Positions 1 to 6,367 of a DNA stretch of 64,000 nucleotides are shown one piece after another; positions within the stretch are counted from its first letter, which is position 1, and every line of letters begins with the position of its first letter. Source of the DNA: CAZVBV01 sp964509975 (lineage in GTDB: Bacteria > Patescibacteriota > Gracilibacteria > UBA4473); contig CAZDZO010000001.1 of assembly GCA_964509975.1 (NCBI GenBank), positions 1 to 64,000 of the forward strand. Reading direction: 5' to 3'. A program made the translations under genes and the position numbers. Under the pieces are notes generated by a model. It ran no database searches. It was not told the origin of the DNA and saw nothing but the letters and a program-made list of their open reading frames with translations.

Positions 1-49
1 AAGCCTTTTAAGCTTTTGGCCGTGGGTTCGAGCCCCACCCAACCCACCA
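1..49 (+). tRNA. tRNA-Lys (UUU), 3' part only, cut by window edge
   Basis: The window opens inside the anticodon arm. The loop reads CTTTTAA, which puts anticodon TTT in the usual place, closed by a GCTTT stem strand. A T arm follows (GTGGG, loop TTCGAGC, CCCAC), then the acceptor strand CCAACCC, discriminator A and an encoded CCA at 47-49. The 5' half lies outside the window, so the identity rests on the anticodon loop alone. The T arm and acceptor strand reappear at 248-281 and 542-575. Confidence 0.8.
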
Positions 50-61
50 AAAAAAACAACC

Positions 62-224
62 ATGCCTTGCNNNNNNNNNNNNNNNNNNNNNNNNNNNNNN
101 NNNNNNNNNNNNNNNNNNNNNNNNNNNNNNNNNNNNNNNNNNNNNNNNNNNNNNNNNNNNNNNNNNNNNNCTTGAACGAAAGATTAAAAAGTCAGGACAC
201 GTTGATCGATGGATAAAAGAGTAG
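62..224 (+). CDS. GIY-YIG nuclease-like protein, first tandem copy (gapped)
   Basis: The start codon at 62 and the first three codons match those of the copy at 294. After the gap the last 18 codons (ending RWIKE, stop at 222-224) also match the second copy. The middle is hidden by N bases, so the catalytic region cannot be read. It is probably a direct duplicate with a period of 294 nt. It could be an assembly duplicate of the downstream copy, but the following anticodon-arm region differs slightly between copies (GCGGGG against GCGGAG), which favours real duplication. Confidence 0.6.
71..170. other. Assembly gap (100 N) inside a tandem repeat
   Basis: A run of 100 N interrupts the first copy of the GIY-YIG gene. 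In the complete second copy the start codon and the sequence that resumes after the gap are 171 nt apart, but here they are 109 nt apart. If the first copy is full length, the true gap is about 162 nt. The round number suggests a scaffolding placeholder. Confidence 0.9.
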
Positions 225-281
225 AACAGCCCCGCTGTATAGCGGGGTTGGCCGTGGGTTCGAGCCCCACCCAACCCACCA
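221..281 (+). pseudogene. tRNA 3'-half remnant, copy 1 of the array
   Basis: The sequence starts with GTAGAACAG, the shape of a tRNA D-arm 3' strand. Next come a GC-rich anticodon-like stem with an oversized loop centred on TGTATA, then the same T arm, acceptor strand and CCA as the tRNA-Lys at the window edge. There is no 5' acceptor or 5' D-arm strand. The stop codon of the GIY-YIG gene lies within the D-arm sequence. It is not a functional tRNA as it stands. Confidence 0.7.
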
Positions 282-293
282 AAAAAAACAACC

Positions 294-518
294 ATGCCTT
301 GCGTATACATTTTAAAAGGCGATCGATATTACGTTGGAAGCACAACGAATCTTAATCGTCGTTTTTTTGAACATAAAAGAGGACATACTCATACAACCAA
401 AAGAATTGGTAATTGGGAACTTGTAAAAGTTATCAAAACAGAAACAATTGAAGAGGCGCGATTACTTGAACGAAAGATTAAAAAGTCAGGACACGTTGAT
501 CGATGGATAAAAGAGTAG
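294..518 (+). CDS. GIY-YIG endonuclease domain protein, second tandem copy
   Basis: This is a 74-residue protein of the small single-domain GIY-YIG type (UvrC N-terminal-like, YhbQ/UPF0213-like). The core reads VYILKGDRYYVGSTTNLNRR, in which VYIL and YYVG correspond to the GIY and YIG elements, followed by R22/R23 and an EHKRG segment. A conserved Glu occurs in the EEARLLERKIKKSG helix. Family members cut or nick DNA; many homing endonucleases use this domain. The gene sits 12 nt after a CCA end and runs into another tRNA 3' half, so the whole cassette (gene plus tRNA half) is repeated every 294 nt. No Shine-Dalgarno is visible. Its role (selfish element, repair or tRNA-site recombination) is unknown. 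Confidence 0.8.
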   Translation: MPCVYILKGDRYYVGSTTNLNRRFFEHKRGHTHTTKRIGNWELVKVIKTETIEEARLLERKIKKSGHVDRWIKE

Positions 519-575
519 AGCAGCCCCGCTGTATAGCGGAGTTGGCCGTGGGTTCGAGCCCCACCCAACCCACCA
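515..575 (+). pseudogene. tRNA 3'-half remnant, copy 2 of the array
   Basis: It repeats the 221-281 element with a few changes: GTAGAGCAG instead of GTAGAACAG, and GCGGAG instead of GCGGGG in the anticodon-like stem. The T arm, acceptor strand, discriminator A and encoded CCA are identical to the tRNA-Lys at 16-49. The anticodon-like loop is about 10 nt long, which normal tRNAs do not have. Confidence 0.7.
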
Positions 576-686
576 AAAAAAGACGACAGTCCCTTGCGGG
601 CTGGCGTGTTTTTTTTAATGGGGCGAGAACCCAATAATCCCCACGAAGTGAGGGAAGAGACGAGGTCCCTCCCAATCTAGAGAATC

Positions 687-863
687 CTACTTTTCCCAAT
701 CCTCGATAATCAATTTCTTTCCTCTTTTTTTTACCACTACTTTTTGATGTTCTCGCCATCCAAATTCTCGAATGTAATCCAGAGGAATAGTAACATAATA
801 GCTCCCTCCTCCAACTTTAGTAAGCTTTCTGACCGGTTCTGATGCGGTTTTCGGATATGCCAT
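687..863 (-). CDS. Small AbrB/MazE-type DNA-binding protein
   Basis: This is a 58-residue protein, not overlapped by any longer gene. The middle carries the SpoVT-AbrB swapped-hairpin pattern: GGGSYYVTIPLDYIREFGWR followed by a hydrophobic strand VVVKKRGKKLIIEDW. Family members bind DNA as dimers and often act as antitoxins or transition-state regulators. No toxin gene is next to it: upstream lies a 30-bp palindrome, downstream the GIY-YIG array. The palindrome at 877-906 overlaps the probable -35 region, so autoregulation is likely. The ATG at 863 is the only good start. Confidence 0.75.
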   Translation of the reverse strand: MAYPKTASEPVRKLTKVGGGSYYVTIPLDYIREFGWREHQKVVVKKRGKKLIIEDWEK

Positions 864-876
864 GGTATTTATTAAG

Positions 877-906
877 TACGTATTCGAATACGTATTCGAA
901 TACGTA
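877..906. promoter_or_regulatory. 30-bp perfect palindrome upstream of the AbrB-type gene
   Basis: The sequence is built from overlapping TATTCGAATA and TACGTA units and reads identically on both strands over 30 bases. It ends 14 nt before the start codon of the AbrB-type gene and would cover the -35 position of its promoter (weak -10 TACTTA at 873-878). This is the expected place for an autoregulatory operator. It may also belong to the palindromic repeat families of this genome, since TACGTA and TTCGAA cores both recur elsewhere. Confidence 0.55.
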
Positions 907-1088
907 GACGATTATAACAGAAATATCCTTATTGGGTATCCTCTCCCCCTCCTATTTTATATTTCCTTCACATTCGAATGAGGGATCTTTGATATAGATT
1001 AAAAAAGAGGAGATCTTCTCTGGAACTTAACTCCTTGCCGAATAAAAAACGAACCATAAAAATGGGATTGTTTTAGATCCCCCTTTTC

Positions 1089-4000
1089 ATGAAACTATCT
1101 CGCAAAAAAAGAAAATTCCTTGTTTGGCTTGTTATCCTGTGGTTTTTGGTGGTGACGGAGTATTCCGTGTACGCATTTGATCCAATCGTTCCACAAGAAA
1201 GACTCCATGATATTGTTCAGATTGGAACGATCACCCCTACTCAATTTGAAACACTTGATAAAGCCACTATTGCCACAATTTTGGAAAGAAACGATGTGCA
1301 ATTTCTTTTGAGAAAGCACTTTGAATTGCTCGGAATGTATGGAGAAACAAAAGAAGGGCTTTTCCTTCGAACTCCTGACGATTGGAGTAAATATGGAAAC
1401 AAAGTTTCTCTAAATGGAATCACCTTCCAAAAGGTGTACGACGTTTGGTTTCGTGAAAAAATACAATATCAATCGGAACTTCTTTCTGGAAAAGAGGAAG
1501 ATCTCGATGCTTTCTTTGAAAAATATTTTTCCTCTACGGAAGAAAATCGCCTTACGGATGGGCGAATAATTGGAAAAGATGTGAGTTGGAGTATTTTTGC
1601 TTATGAGCGAGGATTACCAATTGCAGCCGGTCTTCTTTTGGCGATGTATCCGCTTTGGTGGAAAAAAAGAAAAGAGGATCCGCTCGAAGACTGGGGAGGA
1701 TTGGAAGATATTTATGCAGAAACTTTTAAAACCAATCACGAAAATTATGGTAATTTTTATGTAACATTGAGAGCAGACAATCGTATTTATCGCTATGATA
1801 ATTGGTTTCCTCGGATTTGGAAATTTTGGCAAAAAGCCAATGCAAAACAAGAGAATGCTTTGCGTTTTTCAAACGGGGCAAAGGAAATCGTTTCGACTGC
1901 AAAAAATTATATTTCCCAGCGCACCAATCAACAAAAAACGGGATTTCAAAACACATTACGAAAGGTCCTTGCGAAACTAAGTCCCGAAGAACTGCGATCG
2001 ATGGATAATGGCACTTTTGATTCTCAAGCATTGTCTCAATTCGTCGAAGACATTGATTATGACACCCCTCTTAATGAACTCTTTCCGTATCAACCCCCAC
2101 CAATTCCACCATCCGATGAAATTCGTCTTCTGACTGCAGACGCTTTTTTGGAAGAGTACGAACCTCTTTTCGAAGAAAGGCAAAAGAGAGATTACTTCAA
2201 AACAACACTCCTTCTCGCAGAAGCGTTATTTCAAAAAACTATTGGGGACCAAAAGAGACATTGTGATGAACGTATAAAAGCCATTGAAACAGAAATTATA
2301 AAAAGTGTACAAACTATTGGAGAATTAGAACAAAAAGTGGATCCTCTCAAAAACCCCATACAAGCCCATGCAGAAGTATATAGTGAAGAATTTGAAACAC
2401 GATTTGATGATCTTCTTCAAAAGCTCGATAAGGATCACCTTGAACATGTAAAATATATTCACAATCAATGGACTCCTCTCCTCAGTAGTCCTAATCATAG
2501 AGAACGAATACGTGCTCAAGCGAATTTAGAAGGAAATCTCGCCTATTATGAAAAGGAGTACAAAAAAGCTCGCACAAAAATAAAAGATTATCGTTCTGGA
2601 AAATTCTTTCGAGATCTTGCTTGTGCCAAAAAGACACAAAAAAAAAGCCGCGATACCTTCAACAATTCTCAAAAACAAAAAAGAAATGCGTACCAAGCTA
2701 AACGAAAAGATATGCCCTCATGGAAACGCGTGTTTCAGTATCTCGTCGGACTTGAAAGCGCCGGTAATAACGTGTTTTTCAAATCCGAAAGATCTTCTCT
2801 TCTTCATTTGAAAGTGCTCCAAAAAGAAAAACAATCCCTTGAGAATTTACTGCGAACTCCCTCTCCTTATGGGGAAGAAATTAAAAAACTGGAAACACAA
2901 CTTCAGACAACAAACCATCATTCTTTTGAAGAATATCTCGCACGCACAGGGATTCAAAATACCAACTGGGTTGTCAAAGATGATTGGTTGCGGAAGAAAA
3001 AAAACATCGGGAGAAGTTGTTGTTATTGGGGTCAAAAATATGCCCGATACGCGCAAGCTCTCATGGCTGGTTTTTCTCCGTACGAAGAACGAAAGATTGA
3101 TGTCCTACGAGAGGCTGCTCAAAGATCCCACGCAGAACGAATGCGTGCGTACAAAGGATGGGAGGGGTTTTACAAAGAACACCCGCTTACACATGAAACA
3201 AAAATGAGCACTTTCCGTTCACAACTTCAGGCATTACAAGTTATGGAGACCGAGAGAAAACAGTTAATCAAAGAACAAATCGAAACCCTCGAAAAACGTG
3301 TTTCTGATAAAATACAATCTGCTTTTACTTCTGCACAATGGTTGATAAAAACGCCCGAAGAACGCCTCAAAGATCCTCTTACAGAAGTTATTTTGGAAGC
3401 AGAAATCAATCAATCGATCGCTCCCGATTTAATTCCGATAGATTCTGAAGCACTTCTTCGGAATTTTGCTGATGTCCGTGACAATCAGATTGATACTCAA
3501 CAAGCCCACATCACAACTATTCGAAATCAAAAACAAAGAAATCTACTCACCCTCGATGTGGAACGACTTATTGCTCCGGTTATTCGACAAATGCATTTCA
3601 ATGAAACGCCAGCAGGAATTGCTGCCAAAACACGATATTTTGATGCGATTAAAGGTACAACCAAATCCGAAGTCGTTCTCCCTCCTCCAATACGATATCA
3701 AAAAAACAAGAACGGCACTTACACTCCGATAGATCGTGAAACGGGAAATATTGTTGAGCAACCAATCTTTCAAAGTTCAATCGAAGCTTTCCCTCTTTCT
3801 CAAGTACCGCAAACGATTTCTGTAGAAGCCGTTGAAATAAAAAAAGAAGCCATTCTCAATATCGGAAAAGCCGAAGAGTTTCAGGCACAAACACAAATTA
3901 GTTTGCGAAAACTCCTTTCTGTGGGTTCTCCACTCAAATTTGGATTAGGGGTTATTGATGGTATTAAATCTGAAATCAAAGGCGTCTTGAGTTTACTCAA

Positions 4001-4331
4001 TCCCCTGACCTGGGTTGAAATTGCAAAAGTAGCCACCAAGTTACACCAACTCAAACAACAATTTTTATTGTCCGTGTTAACCGACCCCCAAGGTATGGTC
4101 GCGCATCTCAAAAAAACTCTGCCAGACATAATTCCGGCAATTGATCAAACTTGGGAACAGGTTCAAGACCGCATCGCCAATGCTGATGACCGAGAAAAAG
4201 GGGCGATTACTGCTTCTGTGATATTAAGTTTAATTCCTTTGGGAAAGATTGACAAAGCCAGCAAGCTTACTGTTTGGGTCGGCGACATCGCCGGAGCACT
4301 TAATAAATTTGTCCCGCAATCCGTTCGTTAA
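1089..4331 (+). CDS. Large membrane-anchored coiled-coil protein, unknown function
   Basis: I do not recognise this 1080-residue protein. It starts with a basic stretch (MKLSRKKRK) and a hydrophobic segment at about residues 10-29 typical of a signal peptide or anchor. A second membrane segment follows around residues 173-188 (LPIAAGLLLAMYPLWW) and then WKKRKED. Most of residues 240-900 are charged and helical (E/K/Q rich, few Gly), suggesting long coiled coils, with a proline-rich break near 330-340 (PYQPPPIPPSDE). The C-terminus (about 980-1080) is more hydrophobic. A plausible role is an envelope-spanning or filament-like structural protein. It converges on recF with a 4-bp overlap of the stop codons. 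Confidence 0.75.
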   Translation: MKLSRKKRKFLVWLVILWFLVVTEYSVYAFDPIVPQERLHDIVQIGTITPTQFETLDKATIATILERNDVQFLLRKHFELLGMYGETKEGLFLRTPDDWSKYGNKVSLNGITFQKVYDVWFREKIQYQSELLSGKEEDLDAFFEKYFSSTEENRLTDGRIIGKDVSWSIFAYERGLPIAAGLLLAMYPLWWKKRKEDPLEDWGGLEDIYAETFKTNHENYGNFYVTLRADNRIYRYDNWFPRIWKFWQKANAKQENALRFSNGAKEIVSTAKNYISQRTNQQKTGFQNTLRKVLAKLSPEELRSMDNGTFDSQALSQFVEDIDYDTPLNELFPYQPPPIPPSDEIRLLTADAFLEEYEPLFEERQKRDYFKTTLLLAEALFQKTIGDQKRHCDERIKAIETEIIKSVQTIGELEQKVDPLKNPIQAHAEVYSEEFETRFDDLLQKLDKDHLEHVKYIHNQWTPLLSSPNHRERIRAQANLEGNLAYYEKEYKKARTKIKDYRSGKFFRDLACAKKTQKKSRDTFNNSQKQKRNAYQAKRKDMPSWKRVFQYLVGLESAGNNVFFKSERSSLLHLKVLQKEKQSLENLLRTPSPYGEEIKKLETQLQTTNHHSFEEYLARTGIQNTNWVVKDDWLRKKKNIGRSCCYWGQKYARYAQALMAGFSPYEERKIDVLREAAQRSHAERMRAYKGWEGFYKEHPLTHETKMSTFRSQLQALQVMETERKQLIKEQIETLEKRVSDKIQSAFTSAQWLIKTPEERLKDPLTEVILEAEINQSIAPDLIPIDSEALLRNFADVRDNQIDTQQAHITTIRNQKQRNLLTLDVERLIAPVIRQMHFNETPAGIAAKTRYFDAIKGTTKSEVVLPPPIRYQKNKNGTYTPIDRETGNIVEQPIFQSSIEAFPLSQVPQTISVEAVEIKKEAILNIGKAEEFQAQTQISLRKLLSVGSPLKFGLGVIDGIKSEIKGVLSLLNPLTWVEIAKVATKLHQLKQQFLLSVLTDPQGMVAHLKKTLPDIIPAIDQTWEQVQDRIANADDREKGAITASVILSLIPLGKIDKASKLTVWVGDIAGALNKFVPQSVR

Positions 4332-5428
4332 ATCTCAATTTTCTGCACAGGATGGGAGAAGTTTTCGAAATGAGACTCGTGTGTAGTCGTAAAAAATATC
4401 TGAGATTCGTTGCAGAGATTTTCCAAATAATTCTGACGCGATTGGTCAAGTTCTGAAAACACATCATCTAGAAGGAGAATCGGGCTCGGTCCGCCAAGCG
4501 CTTTGAGAATGTGCTTTTGTGCGGCCAGCATCGCCAACATCACCGACCGTTCTTCCCCTCGTGAAGCGGTGGAAAGAATGGGTTTGTCACGATAATAAAA
4601 TACAAAGTCATCACGATGAGGTCCGAAAAGACATTTTCCTGCTGCCTGTTCTCGGGCTGAATTTTTGGTAAAGAAATCGAGTACAAACTCTTTTGTCATT
4701 TCTGAAGAAGTAAAAACTTCCGCTATTTCAAGTCTCACCTCGATCGTGTCAGTTGTTCGTGAGAGGCCTTGCAGTTCCTTTTGGAGTAAGGGGTTTAGTT
4801 CTGCAAGAAACTCTTGTCTCACCTGCACCAAAAGCGGAATAGTCTCTGCTAGGATTTTGTTCCACGGGGCAAGTAAACTGGGATCCGGATCCCACCCCGG
4901 ATTCGGATCCGAAGTCGGATCCGGATCCCGAAAGGATTTCAAAAGAGCATTTTTTTGCTTCAAGGCACGATTGAACTTCATGAGATTCTCGCGGTAGTGA
5001 GGAGAGATTTGAAACAAAAATCGATCAAAGAATCGTTGTCGATTTCTTTTGGTTCCCGAGAACAACATCAAGTGCTCAGGGACAAAAAGAAGTGTCGGGA
5101 TTTTTCCAAAGTGCTGACGAAGGGAAACTTTCTTAGCGTTTTTTTCAAATACGCGAGAACGGGGCGCTATTTTTGCTTCATATAAGTTTCCATTATCGAG
5201 TGTTGCTTGAATGACTCCTGTTCCAGCCTTGGAATTTTCTCGAATCAAATCTTCGCTACTGGTTTCTCTCCAACTTTTGCCCACACTTAGAATTGAGAGA
5301 GCTTCTAGGATATTCGTTTTTCCTTGTCCGTTCCCCCCATAAAAAACCACATTTTTTTCGGTAAATTCAAAATGTTTTTCTTCGTAATTCCGGAAATCAA
5401 AAAGGGAAAGTTTCTCTATCATTGTCAT
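4328..5428 (-). CDS. recF: RecF recombination mediator ATPase, with a repeat-encoded insertion
   Basis: RecF is an SMC-like ATPase that loads RecA at single-strand gaps with RecO and RecR. The 366-residue product has the N-terminal Walker A GGNGQGKTN (about residues 31-39), a SRGEE signature-type motif and the Walker B LLLDDVFSELD near residue 330. About 18 residues at 166-183 come from a GGATCC repeat element and read as a DP-rich segment (RDPDPTSDPNP then GWDPDPS). The insertion follows the helix ALKQKNALLK and keeps the frame, so the gene is probably functional. A -10 box TATGAT at 5438-5443 lies 9 nt before the ATG. The usual dnaA-dnaN neighbourhood is absent. Confidence 0.92.
   Translation of the reverse strand: MTMIEKLSLFDFRNYEEKHFEFTEKNVVFYGGNGQGKTNILEALSILSVGKSWRETSSEDLIRENSKAGTGVIQATLDNGNLYEAKIAPRSRVFEKNAKKVSLRQHFGKIPTLLFVPEHLMLFSGTKRNRQRFFDRFLFQISPHYRENLMKFNRALKQKNALLKSFRDPDPTSDPNPGWDPDPSLLAPWNKILAETIPLLVQVRQEFLAELNPLLQKELQGLSRTTDTIEVRLEIAEVFTSSEMTKEFVLDFFTKNSAREQAAGKCLFGPHRDDFVFYYRDKPILSTASRGEERSVMLAMLAAQKHILKALGGPSPILLLDDVFSELDQSRQNYLENLCNESQIFFTTTHESHFENFSHPVQKIEI
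4880..4929. repeat. GGATCC palindromic element, three-unit form, inside recF
   Basis: Three 12-base units (GGATCCGGATCC, GGATTCGGATCC, GGATCCGGATCC) are separated by 6- to 7-base spacers. The whole reads as an inverted repeat. The same architecture is found at 6100-6147 in a non-coding stretch. Here it lies in frame in recF and adds DP-rich residues. The unit contains no stop codon in any frame on either strand. Confidence 0.9.
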
Positions 5429-5437
5429 GCGTAGCGT

Positions 5438-5443
5438 ATCATA
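5438..5443 (-). promoter_or_regulatory. -10 box of recF (TATGAT)
   Basis: TATGAT on the minus strand ends 9 nt before the recF start codon at 5428. The expected -35 position falls inside the GAGTTCGAACTC repeat at 5448-5474, where I see no good -35 hexamer. Confidence 0.45.
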
Positions 5444-5447
5444 TTCT

Positions 5448-5474
5448 GAGTTCGAACTCTAAGAGTTCGAACTC
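5448..5474. repeat. REP-like palindrome next to the RAYT gene (3' side)
   Basis: Two copies of GAGTTCGAACTC are separated by TAA. Each unit is a perfect palindrome and the pair forms a longer hairpin. It lies 10 nt beyond the stop codon of the transposase gene. Related copies are at 6029-6051, 11101-11126 and 11597-11623. Confidence 0.9.
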
Positions 5475-5484
5475 GGTATCAGTA

Positions 5485-6018
5485 TTATTCGAAATAGGGA
5501 TTAAATTCCAATTCATTGGGATACGTATCCGGACCATAGATCGCTGGCACATAGGAAGAATATTCCCATTCCTCTGGCTTGCGCACAATGTCATGTTTCA
5601 CTGCATTCCATTCGATGTATTGTTTGAGTTGAAGAATATAGTCTGAATCATCAGCAAGCTTGGCTTTAAATTTTCCTTCAAAGACGAGCCCTTTCCCCTC
5701 TTTATACCGGCTACTAAAATACGCTGCATAGGCTTGCTGAAGTTTCCTCATAAATACCGATATTTGTTCTGCTGTTTTGGGATCCGGATCCGGGGTCGGA
5801 TCCGGATCCCGTTCCAGAAGCAAAAAATGAAAATGATTTGGCAATAAACACCAAGCATATATTTCGATGTGTGGACAATTCTTTTTGAAACGGGCGATAT
5901 TGTCATAAAAACGCTCGTAATCTCCATGACGAAAAAAGAGTTTCTGCTTATCACATCCCCTATTGTATATGTGATAGAGATTGTTTTTTTCGAAAACGAG
6001 AGTTCTGTTTGCTGACAT
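5485..6018 (-). CDS. REP-associated tyrosine transposase (RAYT, Y1_Tnp family)
   Basis: RAYTs are single-strand nucleases related to IS200/IS605 TnpA that are thought to spread REP palindromes. The 177-residue protein has the family pattern: NLYHIYNRGCDKQKLF at the N-terminus, the metal-binding HFHFLLLE motif (about residues 62-69), a helix with several Tyr (QQAYAAYFSSRY) holding the likely catalytic tyrosine, then VFEGKFKAKL and QYIEWNAVKH. Eleven residues at about 70-80 (RDPDPTPDPDP) are encoded by an in-frame GGATCC element just after the HxH motif. The gene lies between GAGTTCGAACTC palindromes, 10 nt from its stop and about 10 nt from its start, the typical single-copy RAYT setting. Confidence 0.9.
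   Translation of the reverse strand: MSANRTLVFEKNNLYHIYNRGCDKQKLFFRHGDYERFYDNIARFKKNCPHIEIYAWCLLPNHFHFLLLERDPDPTPDPDPKTAEQISVFMRKLQQAYAAYFSSRYKEGKGLVFEGKFKAKLADDSDYILQLKQYIEWNAVKHDIVRKPEEWEYSSYVPAIYGPDTYPNELEFNPYFE
5519..5530. repeat. GGATACGTATCC palindrome inside the RAYT gene
   Basis: This is a 12-base perfect palindrome in the C-terminal coding part of the transposase. The same 12-mer is at 11163-11174 (coding) and 33230-33241 (intergenic). It has the same length and ends as the GGATCCGGATCC unit. Confidence 0.6.
5779..5810. repeat. GGATCC element, two-unit form, inside the RAYT gene
   Basis: Two GGATCCGGATCC units are separated by GGGGTC and framed by an extra G and C, giving a 32-base inverted repeat. 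It lies in frame in the transposase gene and encodes alternating Asp-Pro. The 12403 copy has the same form with spacer GAGGTC. Confidence 0.9.
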
Positions 6019-6028
6019 ATTTACCTAC

Positions 6029-6051
6029 GAACTCTAAGAGTTCAAACTCGA
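6029..6051. repeat. REP-like palindrome next to the RAYT gene (5' side)
   Basis: GAACTCTAAGAGTTC is a hairpin-forming core, continued by AAACTCG. It lies about 10 nt upstream of the transposase start codon, so the gene is bracketed by members of this family. Confidence 0.85.
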
Positions 6052-6099
6052 GGAAACAACTCTGAGATTTAATAAAAACTTAACAAACCTTTGGAAGGC

Positions 6100-6147
6100 G
6101 GATCCGGATCCCAGCCCGGATTCGGATCCGGGGTCGGATCCGGATCC
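6100..6147. repeat. GGATCC element, three-unit form, intergenic
   Basis: Three 12-base units with 6-base spacers occupy exactly 48 bases (a multiple of three), with the same unit order as the copy in recF. It lies in the 350-base region between the RAYT gene and the S-layer gene terminator. Confidence 0.9.
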
Positions 6148-6169
6148 GAATCTGAACCAAACATCAAAA

Positions 6170-6205
6170 AAACCCCACTCGAGTATATATCCTCGAGCAG
6201 GGTTT
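6170..6205. terminator. Strong bidirectional terminator hairpin
   Basis: The hairpin pairs AAACCC with GGGTTT and CTCGAG with CTCGAG around a TATATATC loop. A T-run follows on the plus strand and another on the minus strand (TTTTTTT). On the minus strand it lies about 160 nt after the S-layer gene and is the best candidate for its transcription end. Confidence 0.75.
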
Positions 6206-6269
6206 CTTCTTTTTTTCATTCAGCGGAGACATAGTGCTCCTCTCTGACGAAGTAAAGTTTTCTCACCTT

Positions 6270-6299
6270 GGATCCGGATCCCCAAGGGGATCCGGATCC
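6270..6299. repeat. GGATCC element, two-unit hairpin, downstream of S-layer gene
   Basis: A perfect 14-bp inverted repeat (GGATCCGGATCCCC) surrounds a two-base AA centre. It lies between the S-layer stop codon and the terminator at 6170-6205 and would form a stable RNA hairpin at the 3' end of the S-layer mRNA. Confidence 0.9.
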
Positions 6300-6367
6300 G
6301 GCGGATGAGAATTGAGTTCATTACTGAACCATGGTCGTTATCTTCTTAAAGAATTAGGCGAACCTAA

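Noticed and set aside
221..281. A complete tRNA gene
   Set aside because: The 5' acceptor strand and D-arm 5' strand are missing and the anticodon-like loop is oversized.
478..759. Minus-strand open frame reading GWVGLEPTANSAIQRGC
   Set aside because: It is the antisense of the tRNA 3' half; this translated pattern is a well-known false protein. The real gene on this strand is the AbrB-type frame at 687-863.
4880..6299. GGATCC repeats read as a CRISPR array
   Set aside because: Units are palindromic 12-mers with spacers of 6-7 bases, scattered and inside genes; there are no unique 30-base spacers and no cas genes.
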